A DNA stretch of 64,000 nt from Microbacterium testaceum (GCF_001476285.1 NZ_LDRU01000003.1:57726-121725), one strand, 5' to 3'. Shown: positions 1 to 8,954, numbered from the stretch's first letter. Numbers and translations are program-made. Notes: a model not told the origin generated them from the letters alone.

Positions 1-379
1 GCGAGCGAATGAGACGACCGACATCGCGATCGAGCAATACGGCGAGCCGAAGGTACTTGTCGACTTCCGTGTCTGAATTTTCGGGGCGGGGGATAAATCC
101 GAAAGCCTGGTAGTAGAGGTCGTCTGGTTCGGGGTCTAGCTTGGCGACCGCGCGGGCGACGCTCGCCGACAGGCGGACAGGGTCGTGCACGAAGCCCTCC
201 TGGCGTCCGTGTTCCCAGATGCGCAGAATCAGGTCCGCGACTTCATCCTCTGCCCGTTTCCGTTCGCTGGGCGCGACGTGATCGAGTGCAGTGAGCCTCT
301 GAGCGAGGTGGTGAGCCATCCACTGAGAGAGAACGTCATCGCGTCGGAGGCTGCGCACGATTTCGCGGCCCAGAGACAT
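1..379 (-). CDS. Uncharacterised defence-associated protein, 3' part missing
   Basis: This reading frame starts at ATG 379 on the minus strand and stays open to the left edge, so only the first 126 residues are seen. It begins MSLGREIVRSLRRDDVLSQW and continues with a mainly helical, charged segment (WMAHHLAQRLTAL, then EDEVADLILRIWEHGRQEGF). Its start overlaps the 3' end of the large STAND ATPase gene by 44 bp in another frame. That implies co-transcription and translational coupling, so it is probably a partner of that ATPase. No catalytic motif is visible in the part present and I assign no function. The overlap and the codon pattern make it a convincing gene although no stop is visible. 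Confidence 0.7.
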   Translation of the reverse strand, partial: MSLGREIVRSLRRDDVLSQWMAHHLAQRLTALDHVAPSERKRAEDEVADLILRIWEHGRQEGFVHDPVRLSASVARAVAKLDPEPDDLYYQAFGFIPRPENSDTEVDKYLRLAVLLDRDVGRLIRS

Positions 380-3300
380 TATGTCCGAGGTAGTCCCGCC
401 AACCTGCGTCGGGGGAGTAGAGGAAGTACCTGACGTATCCATCGATGTATCCAAGCTCGTCTGTGTGGGGGTGGTAGTAGGAGTCTCTGGACGGACGACG
501 GAGGACGCGGACCTCCACGATCACGTCGGACTCCGTTGCCTTTGCCAGCCGGGTGAGAAAGTCCGGGCGCACGCGTAGGCGGTTGCCCTCAGGACCCGAT
601 CGCTCACGGCCTCCGCTCTTGTCTGCCCAGGTTTCTGATTCGGCCACCACCGCGTCGTCTAGGGTCCAGGTGAGTTCGTCGGCGTCAGTCTTCAGCTGCA
701 GCAGGGAACGAATCCAATCCGACGGTCGGTCGACCGGATATTCGACCGCCTCAGCTAGTGGGTCGTGGCTGTCTGTCCCGCCGTAGCGAGTCTCGTCTGT
801 GACCCAGCCTCGTAAGTTGAAGGGTGTTTGGGCGATCTCATCCTCGGCGCCCGACCGCGGCAGCATGTCGCCTTGTAGAGAGGACGCAGTCTGAAGGGCA
901 GACAGGAGTGCGGAAGCGGCCTCCCGTCCCACGAGAGCGGACGCGATAGAGATGGTTTCCCTCCCACCGTAGGTCTCGTTACTGGAGTACTGGTTGACCG
1001 TCACCCATCTTTCTTCACCGCGGAAGGCCTGTTCGAGATCCCCGGCGCTGACCTTCCAGGGCCAGTAGGCTTCCGACACTGATGAATCGTGTCCGAGACC
1101 GTTGGGCATGGGCCTTCGTACGTCTGCAATCCACCGTCGGTCCGGTCGGCGAAGCGTGCGCTCGGACCACCAGCGGTCGAAGGCCGATTGTTCGTCGCCC
1201 TCGCTCTTCAAAGGCGGGTTGGTACGCAGTAGACGGCCCGCCACGGTGAGAGCTGCGTGGTGTGAGAGGTAAAAGTCAAGATCGTCCGCTCTCGGCCATT
1301 CGCCGTGATGCGACCAGGTTTCTCCGTCAGCGTACGCAGCCGCTGCGCGTCGGGGATCGGCATCCAGTTCGGGCCTGCCACGCCATTCCCACTCGTTGAG
1401 GATGACGTCGCTGGTGTCGGCTAGCACATCCGAATGATCGACTCGGAAGCTAGTAGAAAGCGGTCCCAGGTGGTGCTCGTCGAATTCCAGGTCGAAACGG
1501 AACTCAGATCGGGGTGCCCCTGGTTGGAACGGTTTCGGCGTATGTGGCATGTCCGCCCAGGGAACAATTGTGGCGGGCATTGGTGTGATCGTTGAGGCTT
1601 CTACGAGGGTTGTGTCGTCGATGAGTTTGGCAATGTGAGCGATCGTTTCCTGGATTCGGAGATGATCGCGGAACTCGTCCTGCAGAAGGGCAACGAGTGG
1701 AAGGAGCGGAGCAGCGTTCGCGGCGCGGGTTATCCCAGCTCGCTCGGTCGCGAGCAGCATGCTGTCGATGGCGTGCATGCGGTAGAAGGGAAACTTGGTC
1801 TCGACGTATGCGCTGGGATCCGTCGTGACCGCCGAGATGAGCGCACTGGTGAACTCTGAATCTGCGGTCTCGAGGAGGAACCGCACGGAGTGCATGGCTC
1901 GCCATCGTGTGCCGATTTGGGGATCCGCCATTGCTGTCCACAGGAATGTAGCGACAGCGGAGGTCAATGTGGGCTGAGGCGGTACCACCTGAGGGGCTCG
2001 CCGCGAATTGAGTTCAAGATCGCGGTCTATCGAATTGAGCGTGGAGCTGAGAACTACGTTGCTTTCGGCAGGCGTCAGGTGCACCGCCACTGTGCTTGCG
2101 AGCTTGTAGCAGGTCTCGTAGGACGCGACTATTCGGGTTGGGTCGGCGGCCGCGAGCGCCTCGTGCAAAAGCTCGGTGTCTGATCGCCCCGTGATCGTCG
2201 ACAAGTTGTGAAGATTCAATGGGTAGGCGCGCCCCAGGACTAGGTTTGTTGCCTCCGCGGTGAGCAAATGGCTGGCGAGGCTCCTCAGCTCGGCGGCGAA
2301 GGCGCCGCTGTTCGACTCGACCTGATGGAGCGCGATCAGCAACGCGCCACGGCGCGAGTTGCCCATGTCGGAGCTCGCACCGATAACTCGTACGATCGAA
2401 GCCCACTGCGACTGCGGTCGACGTCGCATTTCCTCCACGAATGCCGCGGTCGCCTCGGAGTAACCGATTGCATCCATCGCGCGGTCGATCTCGGGCACCA
2501 TGTCCGTGCGCGTGAGGTCGGCCTCGGCGAGGCGCCGTCTGCCCTCCTCCGCCTGCGTCTGGCGTTTCCTCTGGTAATCCGTTTCGCCGTCGATATCGAG
2601 AGAGGAGCGAACTTTAGCCTCCGGTAGGGGCGGATCGTGCCGTTGTACGTGAAAGCGTGCGGAGACGGCCGCACCCAACACCTCTGGGTCGAGGTGGCGA
2701 CCCAGACGCCATGAGAGGGACTGAATGGCATCGAACAGCTTTGCGTCGAGCTGTCCCCGGCGGGCAAGCGATGCGGTCGGCCCACTGAGATCGATCCGCT
2801 CGCACAACGGCGCGAGTGCCAGGGCAAGATGGGGCACATCGTCGAATAGCCCGCCCTGCACCAGTGAGTCGATCATGTAGCTCACGTCGCCAAATCGTCG
2901 ATCCCGCCACTTGCTGACGAGAGCGAGTGCGTGCCGACCCGTCAGACGCTGCAGGGCTTGCAGAAGAGCCTCCGTGTCGAAGGCGTCGCCGAGGTAGGGC
3001 TGTATTGCCTCTGCCGTGTCAGCGAGGTGGGCGGCGAGGGCGAACCCCGACTCTTCGTCCTCAGCGTGCGTGACCTCGCCGATAGCGAGCACGGCGCGCC
3101 ATCTGTCCCACGCATCCTCGCCCACGCGCGAGGCGACTGTCACGGCCCCTGAGAAGTAGTGACGTGCCTCTTCACGGTCGAAGGGGTAAGCCGCACGCGC
3201 GAGAGACAAGTAGTCGTCAATGGTCTGATCCGCGGTTTGCTTTTCCGCGTCGACCGCCTCGGCGACCGAACGCAGGCAGGCGTACGCGGCGTCGGCAAAG

Positions 3301-6300
3301 CGTTCGTCGCCGTGCAAACACTTCACTATGTCGGTTGCCAGATAGATGCCGGAGTGCTCGCACGCGTCGGCGACGATTCGACGGACTTCGTCGACCACCG
3401 CGTCGGATTGTGAGCCGCGCCCAATCTGGATCGCGGTCGTCGCGGCTAGCTTTCGGAAGAACCACCCGTCTCTGTTATGGCTCCTCGACGTGGGGAACTT
3501 CTTTAGGAGGGCGAGGGTCGCCGTGTCTTCTCCGCCGTCAGTGACCACTCGCGCCCAGTGTTGTATCCATGGCAGCACACTCAGCAGTCGTGCCCGGTCC
3601 TCTGCTCGCGAGTCCCTCGGCACCTTCCTGGCGTCGGCGGGCGGTGTTGGTGTTGGCGCAAGATCGTCGGCGGTGGTCTCTTCGCCGAGCAGATGGGCTC
3701 TCAACACGTATGCGTGGAGGAGTCCTGCGCGAGGACGACCGTAATCGCCACCAAGGTCATTCGGTGGCTTGTCTGGCAAGAATCGGTCTAGGAGCGTCGC
3801 GGCTTCCTGGCGCGTAGCTTTCCCGACCCGAACGGCGGTCGCGCTTATCCATGCGGCGCCCCGCAAGATCAGATCCGCGACGTCACGCTGATCGAAATCG
3901 CTTAGGTCATAGTCGGGTACTGCCCCAGCGAAGAGAAGCCATGCTCGATCGAGTTGCGGCGAACTCATGGCCTGTCCACGTCGCTGCTGCTCACCCGCAA
4001 CAGCCAGCGCGACGGGCAAAGTCTCCGCTTCGGTGCCGATGGCCTGAACCGCGTGATCGCTCCCACGGTCAAGAAGTGTTGCGCTGACCACTTGTGTGAT
4101 CTCAAGAACCCAGCTGTCGGGTTGCCAGCGTTCGATGTAACCGGCGCATGCCTTCGGCCCTTGGAGGCGCAAGGTTGCCAACGCGACGTGCGCGACCTGC
4201 CTCGCATCGATGCGGACATCGCTCGACACGGGCGCTGTTCGTGCGTAGGCGTGCAAAGCGTCGATGGCAATACGGAGCCGACTCCTGGCTTCGTCGAGTC
4301 GATTGTCCACCGCGAGCATTACGGCTTCTGCGCTCAAGGACGCACCCGGCCAGGGGCTGGGGAAGACGCGGGCTGCACGTAGTTCGTCGAGTGTTGCGCG
4401 ATCGAGAAATTCTCCCGTGAGATCAGCCGCGTCGCGAAGGAGCGCGTAACGACGGTCCCCACTCGCTTGAGCTTGGCCGGCAACGATCGCAAGCTGAACG
4501 ATGTCGGGGAGCCTGCGCAGTTTGAACGCGGCGAGCAAAGCGAATGAGGTTCGCAGTTGTGATACCTGCCGTTGCTCTATTTCAGTGAGCTTCGAGCCAT
4601 TCGGCGTCGTGTTCCCCAGTTCCATCAGCTTGTCGTATTGCTGAGCTCCCCACAGCACCTGAGGAAGGGAGGCCGCGACGTATGCGTTGTCCTCCCCAAC
4701 TGCGGTCAGCTGAGCAACGAGATCGTTCGCGGCAGCCGACGCCGAGGTATACCGCTGCCGGAAAAACGTCTCCGTAGGCTCGTCACGAAAGTTCACAGCT
4801 TCGTCCGTCACGATCAGGCCACGGCCGAAATCGGAGACAAAGCTCCGAATTAGTTCGGGGCTGCTCCCGCTCAAGGAGGCGAGGACACCGATGGGTATTC
4901 GGGGCCTCAAGATCGAAAGCAGTAGCCCAATCTTCTCCAAGGCGGGCTTGTCCGGACCCGCGAGTTCAAGGGTGTGCTCCAGCTGTGCCGCCAACAGATT
5001 GTCGAGGGCTTCACCTTCATGCGACGCCGCCGCGCTGAGGGCGCGAAGACATTCTTCCTTGGTACCGCTTCCCGCTAACGCAGATGCCTGCGTTCGTGGA
5101 TTCCCAGAGGTTTGGCGATGGAACTCCGCAGCGTCCAGATCGCCCGCATCGGAGAAGCGCGCGCGGAGCATGGTCGCAGACTCCGCTAGCGAGAACTCGG
5201 GGAGAGGCACGGGCGTGACCGACGCAGGAGGCCGGAGTACCCCGGCGCGGTGCGGACGGCAAGTCAAGACGATGTGAACGTTTGGCGGAACCGGCAGGTG
5301 CCAGAGATCGTGCACGAAGGTGCGCTCTCCGGCGTGCTCCTCCGCGGCTATCGCGGCGTTATCAGCTGCATCTACGAGCAGGACCAGATGTCGACCTCTG
5401 TCGCGCTCCGTGAGGACCCTAGAAGCTTCGTCAAGCCGTTTCACGAAGGCCTTCGTGATCTCGGTCGGCTCTACACCGGGCGTGAGCACTAGCGGGAGGC
5501 AAAGCCCGTGTGCAGCCATCTCAGATGCGATTTGAACGAGCCCGTCGCGATGCCGATGGCGGTAAGTGTGCGCGGAGCGGTACCCGCCTTCGCCGAAGCA
5601 GTCATAAATCACGACGTCAGCTCGGTCCGCAAGGATCGAGGGCAACTGGGCGGCGAACGTGCTCTTGCCAGCCCCGCCGACCGCTGTAATGAGGGTTACC
5701 CCGTTGGCATCGACAACCTGATCCGCAAGATCGCGGTAGCACTGCCGCGTCATTGTGGAAGTGGACGGGGCCTCGAGCATCGAAGGGGCGGGCACGAGTT
5801 GGTCGACCGTGGCTTTAAACGCCAGCGCCACGTCGGCGATGCTCATGGGGCCAGTGATCTCGCCGCTGGCGCGAGCGCTGATCATGTCGAGCAGCAAGGT
5901 AGCGCTGGCGGGATCGCTTGCTCCCGAGAACTCCGCGGCAAGGACGTCGAGTTGCGCTCGCAGTATCTTCAGCCCGGGCGCATCGGCGTCGAGGGTAATT
6001 CGTCGAGCAAGCGCCGCCGCTGCTTCGAGAGTGGCGCCCAGCATGTCCTGCATTTTTTCCTGTGTGCTGCCGGACTTGGCCGTCGCGCCCTCAGATACGC
6101 GTCGGAGCGCGGCCCTAAGGCCGCTGCCAATCGGGCGGTTAGTGACGATGCTGTACTCGGTTGGAGTGCCCTCGGGAATCGCGAACCCCTCGTGACGCCG
6201 CCCATCGATAAGTGCGAATTTCTGCAAGGACGAACCAATGTCACTCAGCGTCATGTTCCGGCCGGCGCGCTGTGTTGAGTACTTCAACTGGCGTACGGCG

Positions 6301-6539
6301 ACCCGATCCACAGTTGCATCATCGGTGCCGTAGTACTCGACGACATCAACGATTTCATCGCCGGGCACGGGGGATCCAGCGGATCCTTCGACCCACACCT
6401 CGCGGAGGTGAGAGCGTTGGTCCAACAGTCGCAGGGACTGAACGGCGGCCCAGATGTGGTGAAAGCGGTCGCCTTTCCGGCTGTCCTGCACGAGTGTGGC
6501 ATAGCTTCTGTCGGTCGCTCCCTTGCTGCTCGTTGCCAC
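336..6539 (-). CDS. STAND-type ATPase with N-terminal PD-(D/E)XK-like nuclease domain, putative anti-phage protein
   Basis: The 2067-residue protein is far larger than ordinary AAA or NACHT proteins. Residues about 15-130 look like a Cap4/DUF4297-type restriction fold: VEG (E51), DVVEYYG (D65, E68) and QLKYS (Q84, K86) could form the metal site. A STAND-like NTPase follows, with P-loop GGAGKST (about 288-294), Walker B LVLLVDAADN (about 385-394), VLTCRP and GNPRTQA. The remaining roughly 1500 residues are mostly helical, as expected of a sensor array. Known relatives such as Avs-type STAND proteins sense phage proteins and fire an N-terminal effector; that role here is inferred. The GTG at 6539 is chosen because CCTCCT at 6545-6550 (AGGAGG on the coding strand) sits 5 nt upstream; a GTG at 6587 lacks this. 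Base composition is less GC-rich than the chromosome, suggesting transfer. Confidence 0.8.
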   Translation of the reverse strand: MATSSKGATDRSYATLVQDSRKGDRFHHIWAAVQSLRLLDQRSHLREVWVEGSAGSPVPGDEIVDVVEYYGTDDATVDRVAVRQLKYSTQRAGRNMTLSDIGSSLQKFALIDGRRHEGFAIPEGTPTEYSIVTNRPIGSGLRAALRRVSEGATAKSGSTQEKMQDMLGATLEAAAALARRITLDADAPGLKILRAQLDVLAAEFSGASDPASATLLLDMISARASGEITGPMSIADVALAFKATVDQLVPAPSMLEAPSTSTMTRQCYRDLADQVVDANGVTLITAVGGAGKSTFAAQLPSILADRADVVIYDCFGEGGYRSAHTYRHRHRDGLVQIASEMAAHGLCLPLVLTPGVEPTEITKAFVKRLDEASRVLTERDRGRHLVLLVDAADNAAIAAEEHAGERTFVHDLWHLPVPPNVHIVLTCRPHRAGVLRPPASVTPVPLPEFSLAESATMLRARFSDAGDLDAAEFHRQTSGNPRTQASALAGSGTKEECLRALSAAASHEGEALDNLLAAQLEHTLELAGPDKPALEKIGLLLSILRPRIPIGVLASLSGSSPELIRSFVSDFGRGLIVTDEAVNFRDEPTETFFRQRYTSASAAANDLVAQLTAVGEDNAYVAASLPQVLWGAQQYDKLMELGNTTPNGSKLTEIEQRQVSQLRTSFALLAAFKLRRLPDIVQLAIVAGQAQASGDRRYALLRDAADLTGEFLDRATLDELRAARVFPSPWPGASLSAEAVMLAVDNRLDEARSRLRIAIDALHAYARTAPVSSDVRIDARQVAHVALATLRLQGPKACAGYIERWQPDSWVLEITQVVSATLLDRGSDHAVQAIGTEAETLPVALAVAGEQQRRGQAMSSPQLDRAWLLFAGAVPDYDLSDFDQRDVADLILRGAAWISATAVRVGKATRQEAATLLDRFLPDKPPNDLGGDYGRPRAGLLHAYVLRAHLLGEETTADDLAPTPTPPADARKVPRDSRAEDRARLLSVLPWIQHWARVVTDGGEDTATLALLKKFPTSRSHNRDGWFFRKLAATTAIQIGRGSQSDAVVDEVRRIVADACEHSGIYLATDIVKCLHGDERFADAAYACLRSVAEAVDAEKQTADQTIDDYLSLARAAYPFDREEARHYFSGAVTVASRVGEDAWDRWRAVLAIGEVTHAEDEESGFALAAHLADTAEAIQPYLGDAFDTEALLQALQRLTGRHALALVSKWRDRRFGDVSYMIDSLVQGGLFDDVPHLALALAPLCERIDLSGPTASLARRGQLDAKLFDAIQSLSWRLGRHLDPEVLGAAVSARFHVQRHDPPLPEAKVRSSLDIDGETDYQRKRQTQAEEGRRRLAEADLTRTDMVPEIDRAMDAIGYSEATAAFVEEMRRRPQSQWASIVRVIGASSDMGNSRRGALLIALHQVESNSGAFAAELRSLASHLLTAEATNLVLGRAYPLNLHNLSTITGRSDTELLHEALAAADPTRIVASYETCYKLASTVAVHLTPAESNVVLSSTLNSIDRDLELNSRRAPQVVPPQPTLTSAVATFLWTAMADPQIGTRWRAMHSVRFLLETADSEFTSALISAVTTDPSAYVETKFPFYRMHAIDSMLLATERAGITRAANAAPLLPLVALLQDEFRDHLRIQETIAHIAKLIDDTTLVEASTITPMPATIVPWADMPHTPKPFQPGAPRSEFRFDLEFDEHHLGPLSTSFRVDHSDVLADTSDVILNEWEWRGRPELDADPRRAAAAYADGETWSHHGEWPRADDLDFYLSHHAALTVAGRLLRTNPPLKSEGDEQSAFDRWWSERTLRRPDRRWIADVRRPMPNGLGHDSSVSEAYWPWKVSAGDLEQAFRGEERWVTVNQYSSNETYGGRETISIASALVGREAASALLSALQTASSLQGDMLPRSGAEDEIAQTPFNLRGWVTDETRYGGTDSHDPLAEAVEYPVDRPSDWIRSLLQLKTDADELTWTLDDAVVAESETWADKSGGRERSGPEGNRLRVRPDFLTRLAKATESDVIVEVRVLRRPSRDSYYHPHTDELGYIDGYVRYFLYSPDAGWRDYLGHNVSGPRNRAQPPTR

Positions 6540-6756
6540 TATTGCCTCCTGCCGACGGTCGTTGGATCGCGCCGAAAACGCGCCCACTGATGCCCCAATG
6601 TAGCCGGGAGGACGCTCACGGCACGCGTGTCGTTAGGTGGGTTTAGTGCCGCGAAGGGCGAGTAACTATGGGCTGGCGACCTGCGTCTCATGCGCAGCTC
6701 GCGCGGGGTCGTTGCACGCCGGTGCCTAGCCGGAGATGTGAACGCCACGCGGACTG

Positions 6757-7222
6757 CGACAAGCTCCTTCGGGTCAACGTGGCGCGGACGCGTCTCATGC
6801 GGGAGGGGAGAGGTCGGCCGCGGGAGCCTAGAGCATTTTCTTGACCGTTGCCGGATCTCTCTTCAACTGCCGGGCGATCTCCGCATACGTCGCACCGGAC
6901 AGGTACAGCTCTTGTGCTCGACTGCGTTCGGTTGCCGTGATGGTTCGTCGCATGACCACGCCGGCAGCTGTAAGGTGCTGCGCGACGGTGTAGCGATGAA
7001 GCCCGTGCTTGCGTCCGAGCTCGTAGATACCGAGCCCAGCGCGGTAGTCCGCCACGAGTTGCTCACGCACGGCGGGTGTGACCTGCTTCACGTGCTGTGT
7101 CCCTGGTGGGGCGTGGCGGACGGCTCCACGGAGGACTTTGGCGATCTCACCCTTATGGAGCGCGGTTTGCAGCGCGAACAGGGGTTGCGAATTAATCGAA
7201 GGGGCTTCCGTTGGGGCCACCA
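6757..7222. repeat. Left copy of 466-bp imperfect direct repeat
   Basis: This segment aligns without gaps to 9309-9774, with roughly four of five bases identical by eye. Shared landmarks include CGACAAGCT at the left end, CGTCTCATGCG, TTCTTGACCG, GATGGTTCGTCGCATGACCA and GAATTAATCGAA. It ends with GGGGCCACCA, after which the two copies diverge at once. It holds the minus-strand helix-turn-helix gene and, at its left end, a decayed counterpart of the plus-strand small gene found intact in the right copy. The two copies bracket the CBASS operon. Confidence 0.85.
6828..7220 (-). CDS. Helix-turn-helix protein of recombinase type (left copy)
   Basis: The 130-residue product has two helix-turn-helix units near its C-terminus: YELGRKHGLHRYTVAQHL and SGATYAEIARQLKRDPATVK. 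These resemble the DNA-binding tail of Hin/resolvase serine recombinases, but no catalytic serine domain is present, so it is either a stand-alone DNA-binding protein or the remnant of a recombinase. It is paralogous to the protein at 9347-9772. Protein similarity to that paralogue begins at the GTG at 7220 (VAPTEA), so that start is used. A GTG at 7091 with AGGGA upstream is an alternative and would give an 87-residue protein containing both helix-turn-helix units. Confidence 0.65.
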   Translation of the reverse strand: MAPTEAPSINSQPLFALQTALHKGEIAKVLRGAVRHAPPGTQHVKQVTPAVREQLVADYRAGLGIYELGRKHGLHRYTVAQHLTAAGVVMRRTITATERSRAQELYLSGATYAEIARQLKRDPATVKKML

Positions 7223-7271
7223 CAAGGATAATGATTCCCATTCGCAACAGGGGTGCATTCCGATCAGACAG

Positions 7272-7300
7272 GCCCACCGGTACATGCCGGTGGGCTTTTT
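7272..7300 (+). terminator. Rho-independent terminator after left repeat
   Basis: GCCCACCGG (7272-7280) pairs perfectly with CCGGTGGGC (7287-7295) around a six-base loop and is followed by TTTTT. The T-run lies on the plus strand only, so it stops plus-strand transcription, yet no intact plus-strand gene lies to its left. It matches the position of the terminator after the right repeat, which suggests that both mark the end of a once-identical plus-strand unit. Confidence 0.85.
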
Positions 7301-7364
7301 GTCGTGTAGAACGACTGGCGCACACCCCTGTTGATCTGTTCGCATGCGGTTAGGGTCCTTGGCG

Positions 7365-7411
7365 CCGGTACGTCCGATCGAGCGTGATCTCACCTCTGTG
7401 GGACGTACCGG
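7365..7411. repeat. 11-bp inverted repeat with 25-bp spacer upstream of the CBASS operon
   Basis: CCGGTACGTCC (7365-7375) and GGACGTACCGG (7401-7411) are perfect inverted copies. They lie between the left repeat's terminator and the CBASS promoter, about 70 bp before the -35 box. The spacing is too long for a terminator loop. A regulator-binding site or a recombinase crossover site are both possible; nothing decides between them. Confidence 0.5.
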
Positions 7412-7483
7412 TGGTGTTGACCGGATTACAACGATCCAATGCCGTGAGCAGCGTTGTAGGGGAGGGATAGGCTCGGTGTAGTC

Positions 7484-7512
7484 TTGACTACCCGCTTCAC
7501 GGTATCCATAAT
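7484..7512 (+). promoter_or_regulatory. CBASS operon promoter
   Basis: TTGACT at 7484-7489 and CATAAT at 7507-7512 are separated by exactly 17 bp, five of six matches to consensus in each box. The predicted transcription start, about 7518-7520, lies only a few bases before the ATG at 7523, so the mRNA should be leaderless or nearly so. The same TTG could be read as an earlier in-frame start codon, but its place in the -35 box argues against that. Confidence 0.7.
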
Positions 7513-7522
7513 AGGGGCCACA

Positions 7523-8080
7523 ATGGCGAGAAAGAAAAAGTCATACAGTGTCCATCTGCGGATTCCTGCAGAAATTCCGAAGGATCTTCTTCCTGTAGCT
7601 CAGGAGATAGACCGCTTGCATGAGAGTGTCCTCTGGAGCGCACAGGGCCAGTTCGAACAGACGAAACTGTGGCGCGGTCTCAATCTTGCATTCGGTTTAC
7701 CTGCCGCGGTATTTGCCGCGATAGCGGGTGGGACTGGACTTGCCGCGGATGAAGCTACTCTGGTCCCAGGAGTGCTGGCATTGATTTCTGCTGGTTTCGG
7801 TGCGGCGCTCACGACCCTCAATCCATCTCGTAGAGTTTCACAATCTCAGGCTTCTGCGAATGCTTACCTTGAGATTCAGACGGATGCGCGGCAATTTCTC
7901 CTAATAGAGCTGGCCGATCTTTCCAAAAATGATGCACGCGAGCGCCTGGCTGGTCTCACGGAGCGACGTAACGAAGTAAACAAGACGGCCGATCCCCCCA
8001 GCCTCTTTGCCCGGAATCGGGCGAGAGTTGCCATCGTGAGGGACGGTGGCCAGTCTTACGAAGTTGACGAAGGTAAATAG
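7523..8080 (+). CDS. SLATT-domain two-transmembrane CBASS effector
   Basis: The 185-residue protein has an N-terminal amphipathic region, two membrane helices at about residues 52-72 and 79-99, then LNPSRR and a long helical tail with ANAYLEIQTDARQFLL. This layout is typical of the SLATT family (SMODS- and SLOG-associated 2TM effectors). In CBASS such proteins are thought to be opened or assembled by a cyclic nucleotide and to damage the membrane of infected cells. The next gene encodes the nucleotide synthase, which supports this role. ATG 7523 is preferred because it follows the promoter directly; a TTG at 7484 would add 13 residues but lies in the -35 box. GC content is low for this genome. 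Confidence 0.82.
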   Translation: MARKKKSYSVHLRIPAEIPKDLLPVAQEIDRLHESVLWSAQGQFEQTKLWRGLNLAFGLPAAVFAAIAGGTGLAADEATLVPGVLALISAGFGAALTTLNPSRRVSQSQASANAYLEIQTDARQFLLIELADLSKNDARERLAGLTERRNEVNKTADPPSLFARNRARVAIVRDGGQSYEVDEGK

Positions 8081-8081
8081 G

Positions 8082-8954
8082 GTGGCTCGTACAGCGGCAG
8101 AAGGTTTCAGTCAATTTATCAGTCGGTTAACGTCGACCGCTGCGGAGCGCGCGGCGACCGCCTCTCACCGTGCTGCGATCAAGGCTAAGCTCGAAGGGAA
8201 GTACAAGCTCTATCGAATGTTTGAGAGCGGATCCTTCGCTCACGGTACGGGTGTACACGGGTATAGTGATGTCGACTACTTCATTTCATTGAATCAGAGT
8301 AGGCCCTCATTCTCCAGTTCGATACTTTCGTCTTTTCGTGAGACGCTCCTTGAGCGGTTCCCATCGACTTATATCCATACTTCTCGCCCAGCGGTCGTGC
8401 TGGAGTTCGGCGCGGGATACGAGCGAGTCGAGGTGATCCCCGCGTATCCGAATGAATCGGCGAACGGTTCGGATATGCGCTTTCGTATCCCGGGAGTGAA
8501 CGATGAGTGGATGTGGTCAACCCCAGAGGCCCATAGCTCCTACGTCTCGGAGATCAACAATCGCGCGAAGATCAAAGGTGGCGCGAAATCCCTGGCGCGA
8601 ATGGTCAAGGCCTGGAAATATGAGCGCTCCGTGCCGATATCCTCGTTCTATTTGGAAATGCGCGCAGCGGCATACATGTCAACCCAGGATTCGATAAGCT
8701 GGCCATACGATATTAGTCTATTCTTCAACAGCCTGGTCAGCCATCAGCTAGCCGGAATGAATGATCCAACGGGCGGCGCTGGACGCTTCGATGCGTGCTC
8801 GAGTGACGCAAATAGGCGCGATGCTCTATCAAAGTTGCAAACAGCTGCGTCGAGGGCGGCTAGGGCACTGGAGGCTTACAAGACCGGTCGTATCGACGTT
8901 GCCTTCGACGAGTGGGACCTGCTGTGGAACGGTAAGTTCCCTGCTTACTATTAG
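8082..8954 (+). CDS. CD-NTase (cGAS/DncV-like nucleotidyltransferase) of a CBASS system
   Basis: The 290-residue protein carries the nucleotidyltransferase signature GSFAHGT (G50, S51) followed by SDVDYF (D63, D65), then VEVIPAY, where E117 occupies the place of the third metal-binding carboxylate. A helical C-terminal half follows, as in bacterial CD-NTases (SMODS family), which make cyclic di- or trinucleotides on phage infection. The upstream SLATT gene is the expected receptor-effector. No Cap2/Cap3, HORMA or TRIP13 genes are present, so this is a minimal type I layout. GTG 8082 lies one base after the effector stop, with AAGG upstream; an in-frame GTG at 8046 would add 12 residues overlapping the effector gene. 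The nucleotide product cannot be predicted. Confidence 0.88.
   Translation: MARTAAEGFSQFISRLTSTAAERAATASHRAAIKAKLEGKYKLYRMFESGSFAHGTGVHGYSDVDYFISLNQSRPSFSSSILSSFRETLLERFPSTYIHTSRPAVVLEFGAGYERVEVIPAYPNESANGSDMRFRIPGVNDEWMWSTPEAHSSYVSEINNRAKIKGGAKSLARMVKAWKYERSVPISSFYLEMRAAAYMSTQDSISWPYDISLFFNSLVSHQLAGMNDPTGGAGRFDACSSDANRRDALSKLQTAASRAARALEAYKTGRIDVAFDEWDLLWNGKFPAYY

Noticed and set aside
6540..6587. GTG 6587 as start of the STAND protein
   Set aside because: AGGAGG lies 5 nt before GTG 6539, which would be inside the gene if translation began at 6587.
7484..7522. TTG 7484 as start of the SLATT protein
   Set aside because: The TTG is part of a near-consensus -35 box, and the extra 13 residues would precede the promoter's own start point.
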